Below the pieces are notes generated by a model. That model was not told the origin of the DNA. It worked only from the letters and a program-made list of their open reading frames with translations, and searched no databases. Positions 49,325-58,939 of a DNA stretch of 64,000 nt are shown piece by piece (the first letter of the stretch is position 1; every line of letters starts with the position of its first letter). Origin of the DNA: Hysterangium stoloniferum (Eukaryota; Basidiomycota; Agaricomycetes; Hysterangiales; Hysterangiaceae). Made by a program: the position numbers and the translations under genes. The DNA is taken from assembly GCA_015178975.1 (NCBI GenBank), contig WHVD01000019.1:124001-188000 (forward strand). Direction: 5' to 3'.

Positions 49325-52300
49325 AAGTTGCATTCCACCTCATTGAGGCTTTTGGAGTAGAAAGCAATAGGATGCCACTTGCCATCTTCCTGTCACTGCT
49401 GAGACAGTACTGCACCTGTGGCAAAGTCTGAACTGTCAGCCTCAATATGGTATGGAAGGTCATCTTTTGGAAAGGCAAGAACTGGTGCTAAAGTCACCAG
49501 ATGCTTGAGAGTGTGGAAGGCACACGCTTCCTCCTCGCCCCACTTCCAAAGCTGATCCTTTTTGGTGAGATCAAACAGGGGACGTGCATGGTGGGAGAAG
49601 TCCTTGATGAAATGTTGGTAAAAGTTGGCAAACCCCAGGAAGGACTGTACTTCCTTATGGCTGCCCAGGGTTGGCCATTCTGCTACACCAGCCACTTTGA
49701 TCAGATCCATCTCCACCTCACCCTCTGAAATAATGAGTCCCAAATACTCAATCTTGGTCTTCTCAAATTCACACTTCTCTGGCCTGAGATAGAGTTTATG
49801 CTGGTGTAGCCATTGCATAACTAGATGTGACACATGGTAGTGCTCTTGCAGTGTTTTGGTGAATATCAAGATGTCATCCAGATAAATGACCACTACACCT
49901 TCTATGATAAGGTCATGGAAAATGTCATTCATCATTGTCTGGAAGGTGGATGGGCTATTGGTGAGTCCAAAAAACATAACAAGGGGTTCAAACAATCCCC
50001 GGTTGGTGCGAAAGGCTGCTTTCCATTCATCCCCTTTCTTGATCCTTACATTGTTATAGCCCCATCGTACATCTAATTTGGTGAAATAGCGAGCTCCACA
50101 TAGCTGATTGATAAGGTCAGAGATCAAGGGAAGGGGTATCAGTTCTTGATAGTGACAGCATTGAGAACACGATAGTCCTGTACTAAACGAAGGGACCCAT
50201 CCTTTTTCTTAATAAAGAAAACTGGGGAAGCCATGGGTGACTTTGAGGGTCAGATACAGCCTGTGGATAGGTTCTCTTGAAGGAAGGCATCAAGCTCTGC
50301 CTGTTCATTTGGAGCTAAAGGATACACCTTGCAAGATGAAGGTTTGGCATCTGGTACCAGTTCAATGGCATGGTCCCAGGATTTCTGGTCAGGGAGTCTG
50401 TCAAAAGAGGCCTTGGAAAAGATGTCCACATATTCATGCAGGTACACAGGAATTTGATCTTGTACTGGTCCTTTACCTGAAGTTGTTGGTTGGGAATTAT
50501 GATGAAATGCCTCTGCAAGATGCTGAGAGGTGGTAGTACTAGCACGAATAAACTCTTCTTCGGGGGGGAGTGAGGCCACCCAAATGCAGTCTCCATCCTC
50601 TCGAAGATCAGTATCTTCTTCAGTATCTTCTTCTACCTCTCTTTCCATCATTGAATCATATTCTATAGGAGTGGTGGGCATCAATAATGGCCCAGTATGG
50701 CAGACTCGAAGCTTTGCAGCTGCCCAATGCTCTTCCTTTAACTCTTGTTGGCAAGTTCGACATTGGGATGGGCATCGACTCATAGTGACCTTGCCTGTTG
50801 ACCAATCCACCTCTGGGTTGTGTTGTTGCAGCCAGGTGAATCCAAGAAGCATTTTGTGGCAACCCAAACTGGTGATTGCAAAGACAGCATGCTCATAATG
50901 ATCTTTATAATGCAGGATGAGGTCAACTACTTCCGTGATAGTACCGGCGTCATTGTGAGTGCCATTGGACTGGAATTGGGTGAGTGAGGGAACGAGTGGT
51001 GAGGTGCTTCTTTTAAAAAAATCCCTGTCAATGAACAGTCCTGTAGCACCACAATATAAAAGAGCACTTAGGGCGTGGATCTCAGCAGTGTATGTCACCT
51101 GAATCTGAATTGGCAAGGACAAGGAGTTGGTCGAGGGGGTTGAGCATATGATGTAGGTGGATGGCAACCTCTGCTCCCACTTCAGGAGATGGGGGTAGGG
51201 TTTCGGGAGGTTAGATGTGACTATCAGTTTCACAGTTTCAGCATGAGTAGAAGGAGTGTATTGAGGCTCTATCTTATCTATTGTTACACTGTGAAATTGA
51301 TCATGAACAAGCAACGAGGGCACATCCTTCACTCATTGCTGGGGGGAAAAACCTGTTCCACTGACTGTCCCAATGGGAGTGGCTCCTTGTCCACATTGGA
51401 AACCTGGCCTGCATCCTCCAATGCCAATATATCTTGAGTGAATGTGGACAGGTCATCTGGGTCTTCTGCTAGGAAATGGAGGATTTCCCTTATCTCTGGA
51501 CAATCACATGCCCAATGACCCACCTGTCCACATTTACAACAGGTATTGAGAGGGGTGCGTTGCTGTGTCTGATGAGCCTGGTCCACTTCCATAGGCACGG
51601 TTCCGATTGTGGACCCCCATTGCATTGATGGAGTCTGGAAGGGGAATCCAGGGGGTGGCCCTGGTGATGGTGCATAATTGATGTGAGGGGGTGTGGGGAT
51701 TGAGTGTGAATGTGATCCAGTTGTCGACGAAACAACCAGTGTTCTTGGGGGCAAGCTCCGATGTTGGAGCGACTGCTGGAATGTGTTGCTGGCCATCTGG
51801 GCTTGCACTGCAATGCATGCAGTCTCAAACCAGCCATTGAGGTCACTATTGCCTGGGTGACTGACTGTCATGGTCACAACTTGTCGTTCGACACCGTGGT
51901 TTAGACTGGCTCTGAATGCCATGACAGTGGGGGTGCCAGTGTACTCTGCCTTGTGGGCCATCTCTCGAAAGTCGTCAATGTAGAGGTCGATATGCCAGGT
52001 ACCTTGAAAATACACTGTGGAGTTGAGTTGACTGGCAGCGGCTTCTTGTTCGAATTGGGGGTAGAACTCCACTTCAAATTGGGTCCGAAAGTCGCCCCAG
52101 TCTGTGAACATAGTGCCATTAGCATGGTGTCACAGGATCACCTCGCTTGCCCAAGTTGCAGCTCAGCCAGTTTTCATGAAGGTCAAGACCCCAAAGGATG
52201 CGTGTATTGTCATCCGAGTAATCTTCAGGGCACAGCATCATGTAGGTGTAGCAAGAGTGAAGAAAGTTATGGCCATGGTCTCTATTACCATCAAAGTCGC

Positions 52301-52544
52301 TCAGTTTCAAACCTTTCAGATGACGTGTCGTTCGGACAGATGTTGTGAGAGATGGGGTGGATGTGGTGACTGGATTCAAAGGATGAGTAGAGGGTGTCGC
52401 CGATGAAGAGGGGAGTGTGGAATTCACGAGATTGCTAATGGTGAGTTGGAGTTGAGTAATGAGGTCTGTGAGAGCCTTGACGCTGTCCTGAGTGTTCTGT
52501 TCCATGCCTTGCAGGTGCTGCTCGAGCTCTGGAGGCAGAGACAT
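49325..52544 (-). pseudogene. Gypsy gag-protease-reverse transcriptase fragment
   Basis: Gag starts at 52544 (MSLPPELEQHLQGMEQ) and carries a zinc knuckle CCKCGQVGHWACDC near 51520. A frame change near 52110 breaks it. The protease region (51332 on) reads LLYCGATGLFIDRDF, with Tyr where the catalytic Asp is expected. Reverse transcriptase has [26 protein letters not shown] (intact YLDD) and the start of RNase H (EADSSDFATGAVLSQQ). TGA replaces conserved Arg at 50250 (before PSKSPM) and near 50138 (KN-stop-YPLP). The fragment stops abruptly within RNase H near 49330. The missing RNase H and integrase occur separately at 53.4-54.8 kb. Confidence 0.85.
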
Positions 52545-52660
52545 CCCAAAACACGAGGTGGGGTGATATGTGGAATGTAAGGAGGGGTCACAAGTTTACT
52601 CTGTGTATTATCTGTAGTAACAACTGCGGCCAGTCCTAGGAGACTGTGAGACTTTTCTAC

Positions 52661-52977
52661 TGTAAGGGCAACCCTAGTAGTGAATATCACATTGATAGAG
52701 GAAATCCAAAGATATATATAAGTGTCTAAATACAAGATAACTATCTACTCACCTGATAGAGAAAATCCAAAGAGAAAAGTCTAAGGAAACTCTACCAGGT
52801 GTGACACGTCAGCTATACAGCATGCAGTGCATTTTCCCACGCCTTAAGCACCCTCATACATCAGTTCAATGTACCCTATAAAGAATCAAGTGTCCTGTAA
52901 TAGTGAGGTAATAAAAGGGAATAGACAATAGAGCATAATCTGGGGGATATAAAGTATGAATGATTTGTCCCCTTACA
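52661..52977 (-). mobile_element. 5' LTR of the Gypsy fragment
   Basis: 317 bp with tips TGTAAGGG and CCCTTACA. On the minus strand it precedes gag by about 115 bp, the position of a 5' LTR. ACTAT (complement of ATAGT) flanks its outer side, the same target as the solo LTR at 43295-43610. Confidence 0.85.
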
Positions 52978-53378
52978 ACTATCCATTTGCCCCAATGAGC
53001 TCACAGGACAAATGATACAATTACATTGTGCTAACCTACTTGTGTTGTCTTTATTCATGTGTCCCCTTATTTTAACACAGTATGCACTCAAGATACACAC
53101 ACTGCAATATACTTATAGTACTGGCTTCTTTGTCTCTGTTGGTGGGAATCCTTAAAACTAAATTGGCATCCCCTAAATCTTCTGTCTTATATTTCCAACC
53201 CAGTTCTTCCTTCACCTTCCATGCCTCCTCCCTAAATGATAAAACCCCTGTTGTATCATCTGTGTATGTACTTGTGATGGTGATATTTCCACCTGCATGT
53301 CATTATTGTACAGCTGGGTTGGCTTTAGACCTATAGTATCCCAATTCATTCATTTCTTCACTCAACACCTCAGCCCAG
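52661..53378. repeat. Inverted segmental duplicate, copy 2
   Basis: Reverse-complement copy of 42893-43610, made of the Gypsy LTR and the Copia reverse transcriptase tail. The break at about 53380 joins Copia sequence directly to Gypsy integrase. Confidence 0.9.
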
Positions 53379-53389
53379 TTGGTTCTCGT

Positions 53390-54780
53390 CATTGGTTATA
53401 GTATCTCACCATGTCATCCTTTTATTTCTGTAAGGCAGCCCTAGCTTCCTGCAGAGCATCTGTCATCTGCTCCTTAAGTTCATTTACTGATTCCAATCTG
53501 GATGACACCTGATGTGGTTTGAAACCCATGTGCAGATGACGACCAGTGTCAACCATGAATGGTGTGTTGTGTGGAAGAATGGATGTGGTTATTGTATTGG
53601 AACTCTGCCAAGGAGAGTAATTCATCCCAATCATCCTGTCGCTCATTTGTGAACATCTGTATATATTGCTTAGTTCCATGTTGAGATGTTCTGTCTGTCC
53701 ATCTGTCTGAGGATGATAGGCAGTAGAGGAGGCTATCTTAATGCCAAGCAAGTGGTAGAGTTCCTTGGTGAATCCTGCCACAAACTGTGAGCCACAGTCA
53801 GAAACCACCTTCATTGGCAAGCCATGTAGTTTCCAGACATGCTGTAGGAAAAGACATGCTGCACCTGCTGCTGACAATGTGGTCATGGTAGGGATGAAGT
53901 GTGCCCATTTCAAGAGTGAGTCAACCATATTCATAATCACATTGAAACTGTGGGCCTCTGGCAGTTCTGTAATGAAGTCCACATTGATCACTTCCCAGCA
54001 TTGACTGGGGATTGGCAATGGATGCAGCTGGCCCATAGGTTTATGCCAGATGATCTTGGTCTGCAAACACACATCACAAGTCTTGGCATAGAGTCCTATG
54101 TGTCTGGACATTTGGGGCCACCAGTAATTCCTGGAAATGAGTTCTGAGGTCTTCCACCTGCCTGGGTGGCCTGTTACCTTGGTATTGTGATGTTGGGCCA
54201 TAATACGGCAGTGGAGATCCAAGTGGTCTGGAACATATACCTTACCACAAAACAGGAGTAGGTCCTCTGATTCTGACCACTCTGAGGACTGTATAGACCT
54301 GCTTTTAGTCTTGTGCATCTCCCGAATGGCATTTGCCACTGCATCTTCTGGAGTTGACTCCTTCAAGCCTTTCTGGACATCCTTCAGGATATCCCATTCT
54401 TCACCATAAACCTCTACCCCTTCTAATGCTCTAATAACAAACAATTCTGGTCAGAGGAGTACCCTATCCTTGTTGTCTTCTGCACCAGAACCATGGTCGG
54501 CACATCTGGATAGAGCATCTGATTTTCCCATAGAGGCTCCTGGATGATGATGCATCTCAAAGTCAAACTGTGCCAAAGAAAGTGACCATCTGGCTTGCCT
54601 CCAGTTCAACTTCTTGGATGTGCGAAAGTATTCCAGGTTCTTATGGTCTGTCCAGATCTCAAATTTATGCTCACATTCTACAAAGTGACCCCACTCTTCC
54701 AGTGCCCAGATGATAGCCAGCATCTCCTTATCATGAAGTCCTTCATGAAAAAATGTATTAACTTCAAGGTAATGGGAAGC
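53390..54780 (-). pseudogene. Gypsy RNase H-integrase fragment
   Basis: On the minus strand it starts within RNase H (GLHDKEMLAIIWALEEW, WTDHKNLEYF, GKSDALSR) and runs through the integrase. The zinc domain has HPGRWKTSELI and CDVC. The catalytic triad is present: Asp in VDFITELP, Asp in VSDCGSQFV and Glu in QTDGQTEH. A TGA at 54451 and a TAA at 53422 interrupt it, and the integrase C-terminus is cut at about 53381. It supplies the region missing from the 49.3-52.5 kb fragment but lies upstream of it in transcription order. Confidence 0.82.
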
Positions 54781-54824
54781 CGCTGTGCAGAAAATGGTCA
54801 GAATGGCCAAAATGTGGCTGGACC

Positions 54825-54907
54825 AACTGGGTGAGGGCAAGCATCTGGGTAAGGAAAAGTGTCTGGGTCAGGGCAAATGTCTCAGTCAGGACAAGCATCT
54901 CAGTCAG
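54825..54907. repeat. Left remnant of the 18-bp minisatellite
   Basis: Four or five degenerate units ('gcaagcatctgggtaagg', 'gggcaaatgtctcagtca') directly left of the small LTR element. They match the array at 56138-56582. Confidence 0.85.
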
Positions 54908-56137
54908 TGTAAGGGAGTGAGGACCCCTACATTGTGATTTGGTAATAGTTAGTTCTATTGTTGTCCACATCCCATTGTTGCTCACATCCCATTGTTCTCC
55001 ACTAGTATATATTATGTATGTGTAGATTTAAATACAGTAATGGTTTTATTCCCCATCACTCATTCTAGTGTCTCTCTGCACCTGCAGCAGATACTAGTCT
55101 TACATATTGGAACCTCACTCTTTGTTAAACCTTGCCTTAAGATTAAGAGTATTCTTCTTGTTCCATATCAGTGCCAGCATCACATCAGTCTTATCAGCCA
55201 CATATTGTCTTGTCCCTGTCATCATCTGCCTCTCCATATTGGTGCCAGCATTGCATCATTCTTATCAGCTACATATCATCTTGTCCCTGTCATTGTCTGC
55301 CTCTCCATATTGGTGCCAGCATCACATCAGTCCCATCTGCCACCCTTTGACATCTCTTTCAACATCCACCTCTCCACTTCAGCACATCATTGTATCTGTT
55401 CATGTCCTCCCTTGGCACACTCATCATGTCTGTCCTCCCTCAGCACCTTTGTCACACCTCTTCCATCTCTTCCTTGTATCTGTGTGCACCTGCAGCAGAT
55501 ACTATTGGCACACTTGTCACATCTGTCCCTCCCTCAGTGTACCCATCATGTCTGTCCCTCCCTTGGTGTACCCATCACATCTATCCTTCCCTTGGCACAC
55601 TCATTGCATCTGCCATCTTATCTGCCACCCTTCCTCTCGACTTTGGCACATACTCACATCAGCACAATCGGCACATCTGTCCACACCTCATGCCCTTCAA
55701 GATTCCTTTGAATGTTTGACCACTCCATTTTAGCAGACATTTGTCTCATCTGCCCTTCATCCTTTGCACCTGCACTCAAGCTCTTCCATGCATTCACAAC
55801 ATCTTTCTGTTCATTGGCATTGCAATCATCTTGGTGGACAAGTCTGTTTAGTCTCATTGTGATGTGCTCATTGGCACTCAAACTACATTGGTCATCAAAT
55901 ATTGTCTACAACCAGGAGATTGACTGGGGACAGTCAATATTTGAGTACCCAGGAGGTGTCAGGGACTGAGACTCCCTACATTGTGATTTGGTAATAGTTA
56001 GTTCTATTGTTGTCCACATCCCATTGTTGTCCACTAGTATATATTATGTACATGTGGATTTCAATAAAGTAGTGGTTTTATTCCCCATCACTCATTCTAG
56101 TGTTCTGTCTGTGCCTGCAGCAGATACTAGTCTTACA
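54908..56137. mobile_element. TRIM-like small LTR element (1230 bp)
   Basis: Direct terminal repeats: LTR 1 at 54908-55104 (197 bp, TGTAAGGG to CTTACA) and LTR 2 at 55957-56137 (181 bp). Each holds 'tgatttggtaatagttagtt' and 'ggttttattccccatcactc'. A TGG-starting primer-site-like sequence lies just after LTR 1, and AGGAGG precedes LTR 2. The 850-bp interior is pyrimidine-rich with partial tandem repeats ('ctctccatattggtgccagc') and no gag or pol. The target duplication is not clear, because the element sits in a minisatellite. Confidence 0.8.
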
Positions 56138-56582
56138 TCAAGGAAAGCATCTGGGTCAGGAAAAGCATCTTGGTCAGGGTCTGGGTCAGGGCAAGGATCT
56201 CAGTCAGGGCAAGGATCTGGGTCAGGGCAAGGATCTGGGTCAGGGCAAGGATCTGGGTCAGGGCAAGGATCTGGGTCAGGGCAAGGATCTGGGTCAGGGC
56301 AAGGATCTGGGTCAGGGCAAGGATCTGGGTCAGGGCAAGGATCTGGGTCAGGGCAAGGATCTGGGTCAGGGCAAGGATCTGGGTCAGGGCAAGGATCTGG
56401 GTCAGGGCAAGGATCTGGGTCAGGGCAAGGATCTGGGTCAGGGCAAGGATCTGGGTCAGGGCAAGGATCTGGGTCAGGGAAAGGATCTGGGCCAGGGAAA
56501 GGATCTGGGGCAGGGAAAGGATCTGGGCCAGGGAAAGGATCTGGGCCAGGGAAAGGATCTGGGTCAGGGCAAGCATCTAGGT
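56138..56582. repeat. 18-bp minisatellite, about two dozen units
   Basis: Unit GGATCTGGGTCAGGGCAA, with G/A variants in the last units. Because 18 is a multiple of three and the unit lacks stops, long open frames appear in several frames on both strands; these are not genes. Confidence 0.97.
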
Positions 56583-57242
56583 AATGGCATGGTATTTTTT
56601 TCCCCTGTAGTATCAAGATGTTCCTGGTGGTAGTGGTTGTTTGCATTGACCATATCAAAAGGTTGGTTGATAGTCTGAAGGCTCCCCATCACTGCAATAA
56701 ATGCATACTTGTCAAGCAGTGTGTAAACATTTTTGATTGACTTGAATGAATGAATTAGCATGGAGTCCAAGGATCACAGACTGAACATACTATTTGTCAT
56801 GTTTGATTCTTGGTCCAAATTGAATTCCTCACCCTTGACACCCAAAGGTATAATGAGTGATTCCTTGGAAATAGATGCTAATCAGGTATGATCAAGTCAG
56901 AAATAAGTTATGACCAAGATTTTACAACATCATTCTTGAGTTCACTGTCTCCTCATATAGCATCCAGTGTACCCATTCATGCATACATGGAATGAATTTT
57001 GTAATAAAACAAGGCTCATCCCAAGTGACATTGTAGTGGAGGCTGCTAACCTGCAAGCTTGCTGTAGTTGAATCTCCCCCTGAATGAGGAGGCTGGAGAA
57101 TGTCTGGCAAGCCCATCATTCCGAAGTGGGTGAGCATCCATGCATGTGTAATCAGCACTAATTTAGGTGAAGTGTTACCTGATGGCAGTGTTGGGAGTGC
57201 CATGTAGATCAGCTTGATTCTGTACCACAGTATTTCTGTTAA
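56583..57242 (-). other. Unresolved spacer with possible decayed coding pieces
   Basis: Minus-strand frames (for example STTASLQVSSLHYNVTWDEP at 57000-57080) have some coding character but no family I recognise, and are broken by stops. They may be an old gene fragment. Confidence 0.3.
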
Positions 57243-57473
57243 TACAGTGGGGGACAAAACTGTTCCAATGATTTTTTATATGTCAAAGAATGTTGAATAA
57301 CTCAATGAGTACTTAACCAATTGACCTAAAATTTTTTTAACTTAGGTAGTAATATATGTTGGCTATATACCCTAAGAATTCTATGACATAAGCATTATTT
57401 GTCATCAAACTATAAATCAAATACTAATGCAATCTCATTGGAACAGTTTTGTCCCTAATACAAATCGTATAAT

Positions 57474-58478
57474 CTAGTACTTGGTGTAATCCCCCTTGGC
57501 ATCCAAAATAGCTGCAATCCTTCTAGGCATACTCTCTATCAAATTCTGACAAATAGAAGCAGGAATCCTGTCCCATTCTGTCTGGACCCTTTCCCATGAC
57601 TCCTGAATACTCCTAGGCTCCACTTCACACTCTAGTAGCCTCTTCTTGAGGTAATGCCAAAGGTGTTCAATTGGATTAAGATCAGCAGATTGAGGGGGCC
57701 ATATCATGACATCAAAATCACTGCCATTAAGCCAATTGGTGGCCTTCTTGCTCTTGTGTTTGGGATCATTGTCTTGCTGAAAGACAATATCCCCAGTCTT
57801 CTTCTTGTAATGCTTGAAAGATCCTTGAGGTTTATCCTCCAAAATGCTAACACAAAGTTCAGCATCCATCCTCCCATCAATCTTGGTGGCATATCCTGGT
57901 CCTTCCCAGAACATACAACTCCACAACATCAGATTCCCCCCTCCAAACTTGACTGTGCCCTCAACCAGCCTATCACTGAGCCCCTCTCCTGCTTTTTTCC
58001 ACACCCACTTCTTCCCATCTGACCCCAAACAATTGATTTTAGTCTCATCTGACCAAACAACCCTCTTCCAGTCCTCCAGAGACCAGTTCTTGTGTGCCAA
58101 TGCAAAGTCCAGCCTCTCCCTTCTATGCCTTTTTGTGAGTTTAGGCCTTTTCCTCTTCACCACAGCCTTCATTCCAGCTTTCTTGCGTTCCCTATGAATT
58201 GTTCTTGCAGAGATAGACTCCACATTCATATCTTGTAGGACTTTAGAGGCCTGAGTGGCATGGCCAATCTTCTGGGAAGTGATTTGTTGGGTATCAGAGG
58301 GGGAAAGTTTGCATGGATGACCTCCAGCTGCTTTGGAGAGGGAGGAAGAATGTTTAGAGAAAATTCTGGATATATTAGAGACAGAACAACCAGTGGTAGT
58401 AGCTATTTCATGTGCAGACTTGCCCTTGTCAAGTAGAGTAAGAACATGATCAAGTTGAGCAGGAGTGAGAGCTCTCAT
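57474..58478 (-). CDS. Tc1 transposase, intact
   Basis: A single open frame of 334 residues, the usual length for Tc1. The N-terminus has two helix-turn-helix regions (MRALTPAQLDHVLTLLDKG, TGCSVSNISRIFSK) and a basic hook (KRKRPKLTKRHRRE). The catalytic triad is Asp in VWSDETKI, Asp in FQQDNDPKH and Glu in DLNPIEHLW, the last two 34 residues apart (DD34E). It ends KGDYTKY. No stop or frameshift occurs, so the enzyme could be active, but the Copia insertion 112 bp upstream of the start codon separates it from its right-hand repeat and promoter side. Confidence 0.93.
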   Translation of the reverse strand: MRALTPAQLDHVLTLLDKGKSAHEIATTTGCSVSNISRIFSKHSSSLSKAAGGHPCKLSPSDTQQITSQKIGHATQASKVLQDMNVESISARTIHRERKKAGMKAVVKRKRPKLTKRHRRERLDFALAHKNWSLEDWKRVVWSDETKINCLGSDGKKWVWKKAGEGLSDRLVEGTVKFGGGNLMLWSCMFWEGPGYATKIDGRMDAELCVSILEDKPQGSFKHYKKKTGDIVFQQDNDPKHKSKKATNWLNGSDFDVMIWPPQSADLNPIEHLWHYLKKRLLECEVEPRSIQESWERVQTEWDRIPASICQNLIESMPRRIAAILDAKGDYTKY

Positions 58479-58939
58479 GATGTAAACTGATGGGTTGTTG
58501 GGATGCTATCACTTGGAGAAGTGAACAGTTGTATATATACACAATTTAAACAGGTCACATGATTTTATTTGCATTTATTTGTGGATAATCTGTTGAGTAG
58601 AAAACAAGATTTCGGAAGGGTAGAGTCTGTTTGTGAAGCTCAGTGAGTGAGTGAGTAAACTTCACTGAGGTATATGGCGAAATATCGCAACTTTTTATCT
58701 ACTTTCTAATTATTTTAGGAGAGTTATTAGGGGAGTAAATAGGGGAAATTTTTGATGCTCAAAGTTTCTAGTCAATTGCATCATAAAGGAGAAATTCGTA
58801 ATTAGGAGTTATTCCTTCCTTAACGGCACTTCAATATATGCGCATATGTATACTCGTCATTGTAGGTTTGATTCCAATTTCAGTTTATGCAAAGACTTGA
58901 TTACTAACACTTCCCCTCAAGTCGAGTGTTGATAAGACC

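Noticed and set aside
49325..54780. Gypsy element as a simple circular permutation around one LTR
   Set aside because: A Copia fragment lies between integrase and the LTR, so a one-step circular permutation does not fit; nested insertion and rearrangement are more likely.
54992..55733. Overlapping open frames of about 200 codons
   Set aside because: They lie in the pyrimidine-rich interior of a small LTR element, overlap in several frames and show no family motif.
56100..56658. Long open frames on both strands (Gly/Ser/Gln and Asp/Pro/Cys repeats)
   Set aside because: They arise because the 18-bp minisatellite unit is a multiple of three and has no stop in these frames.
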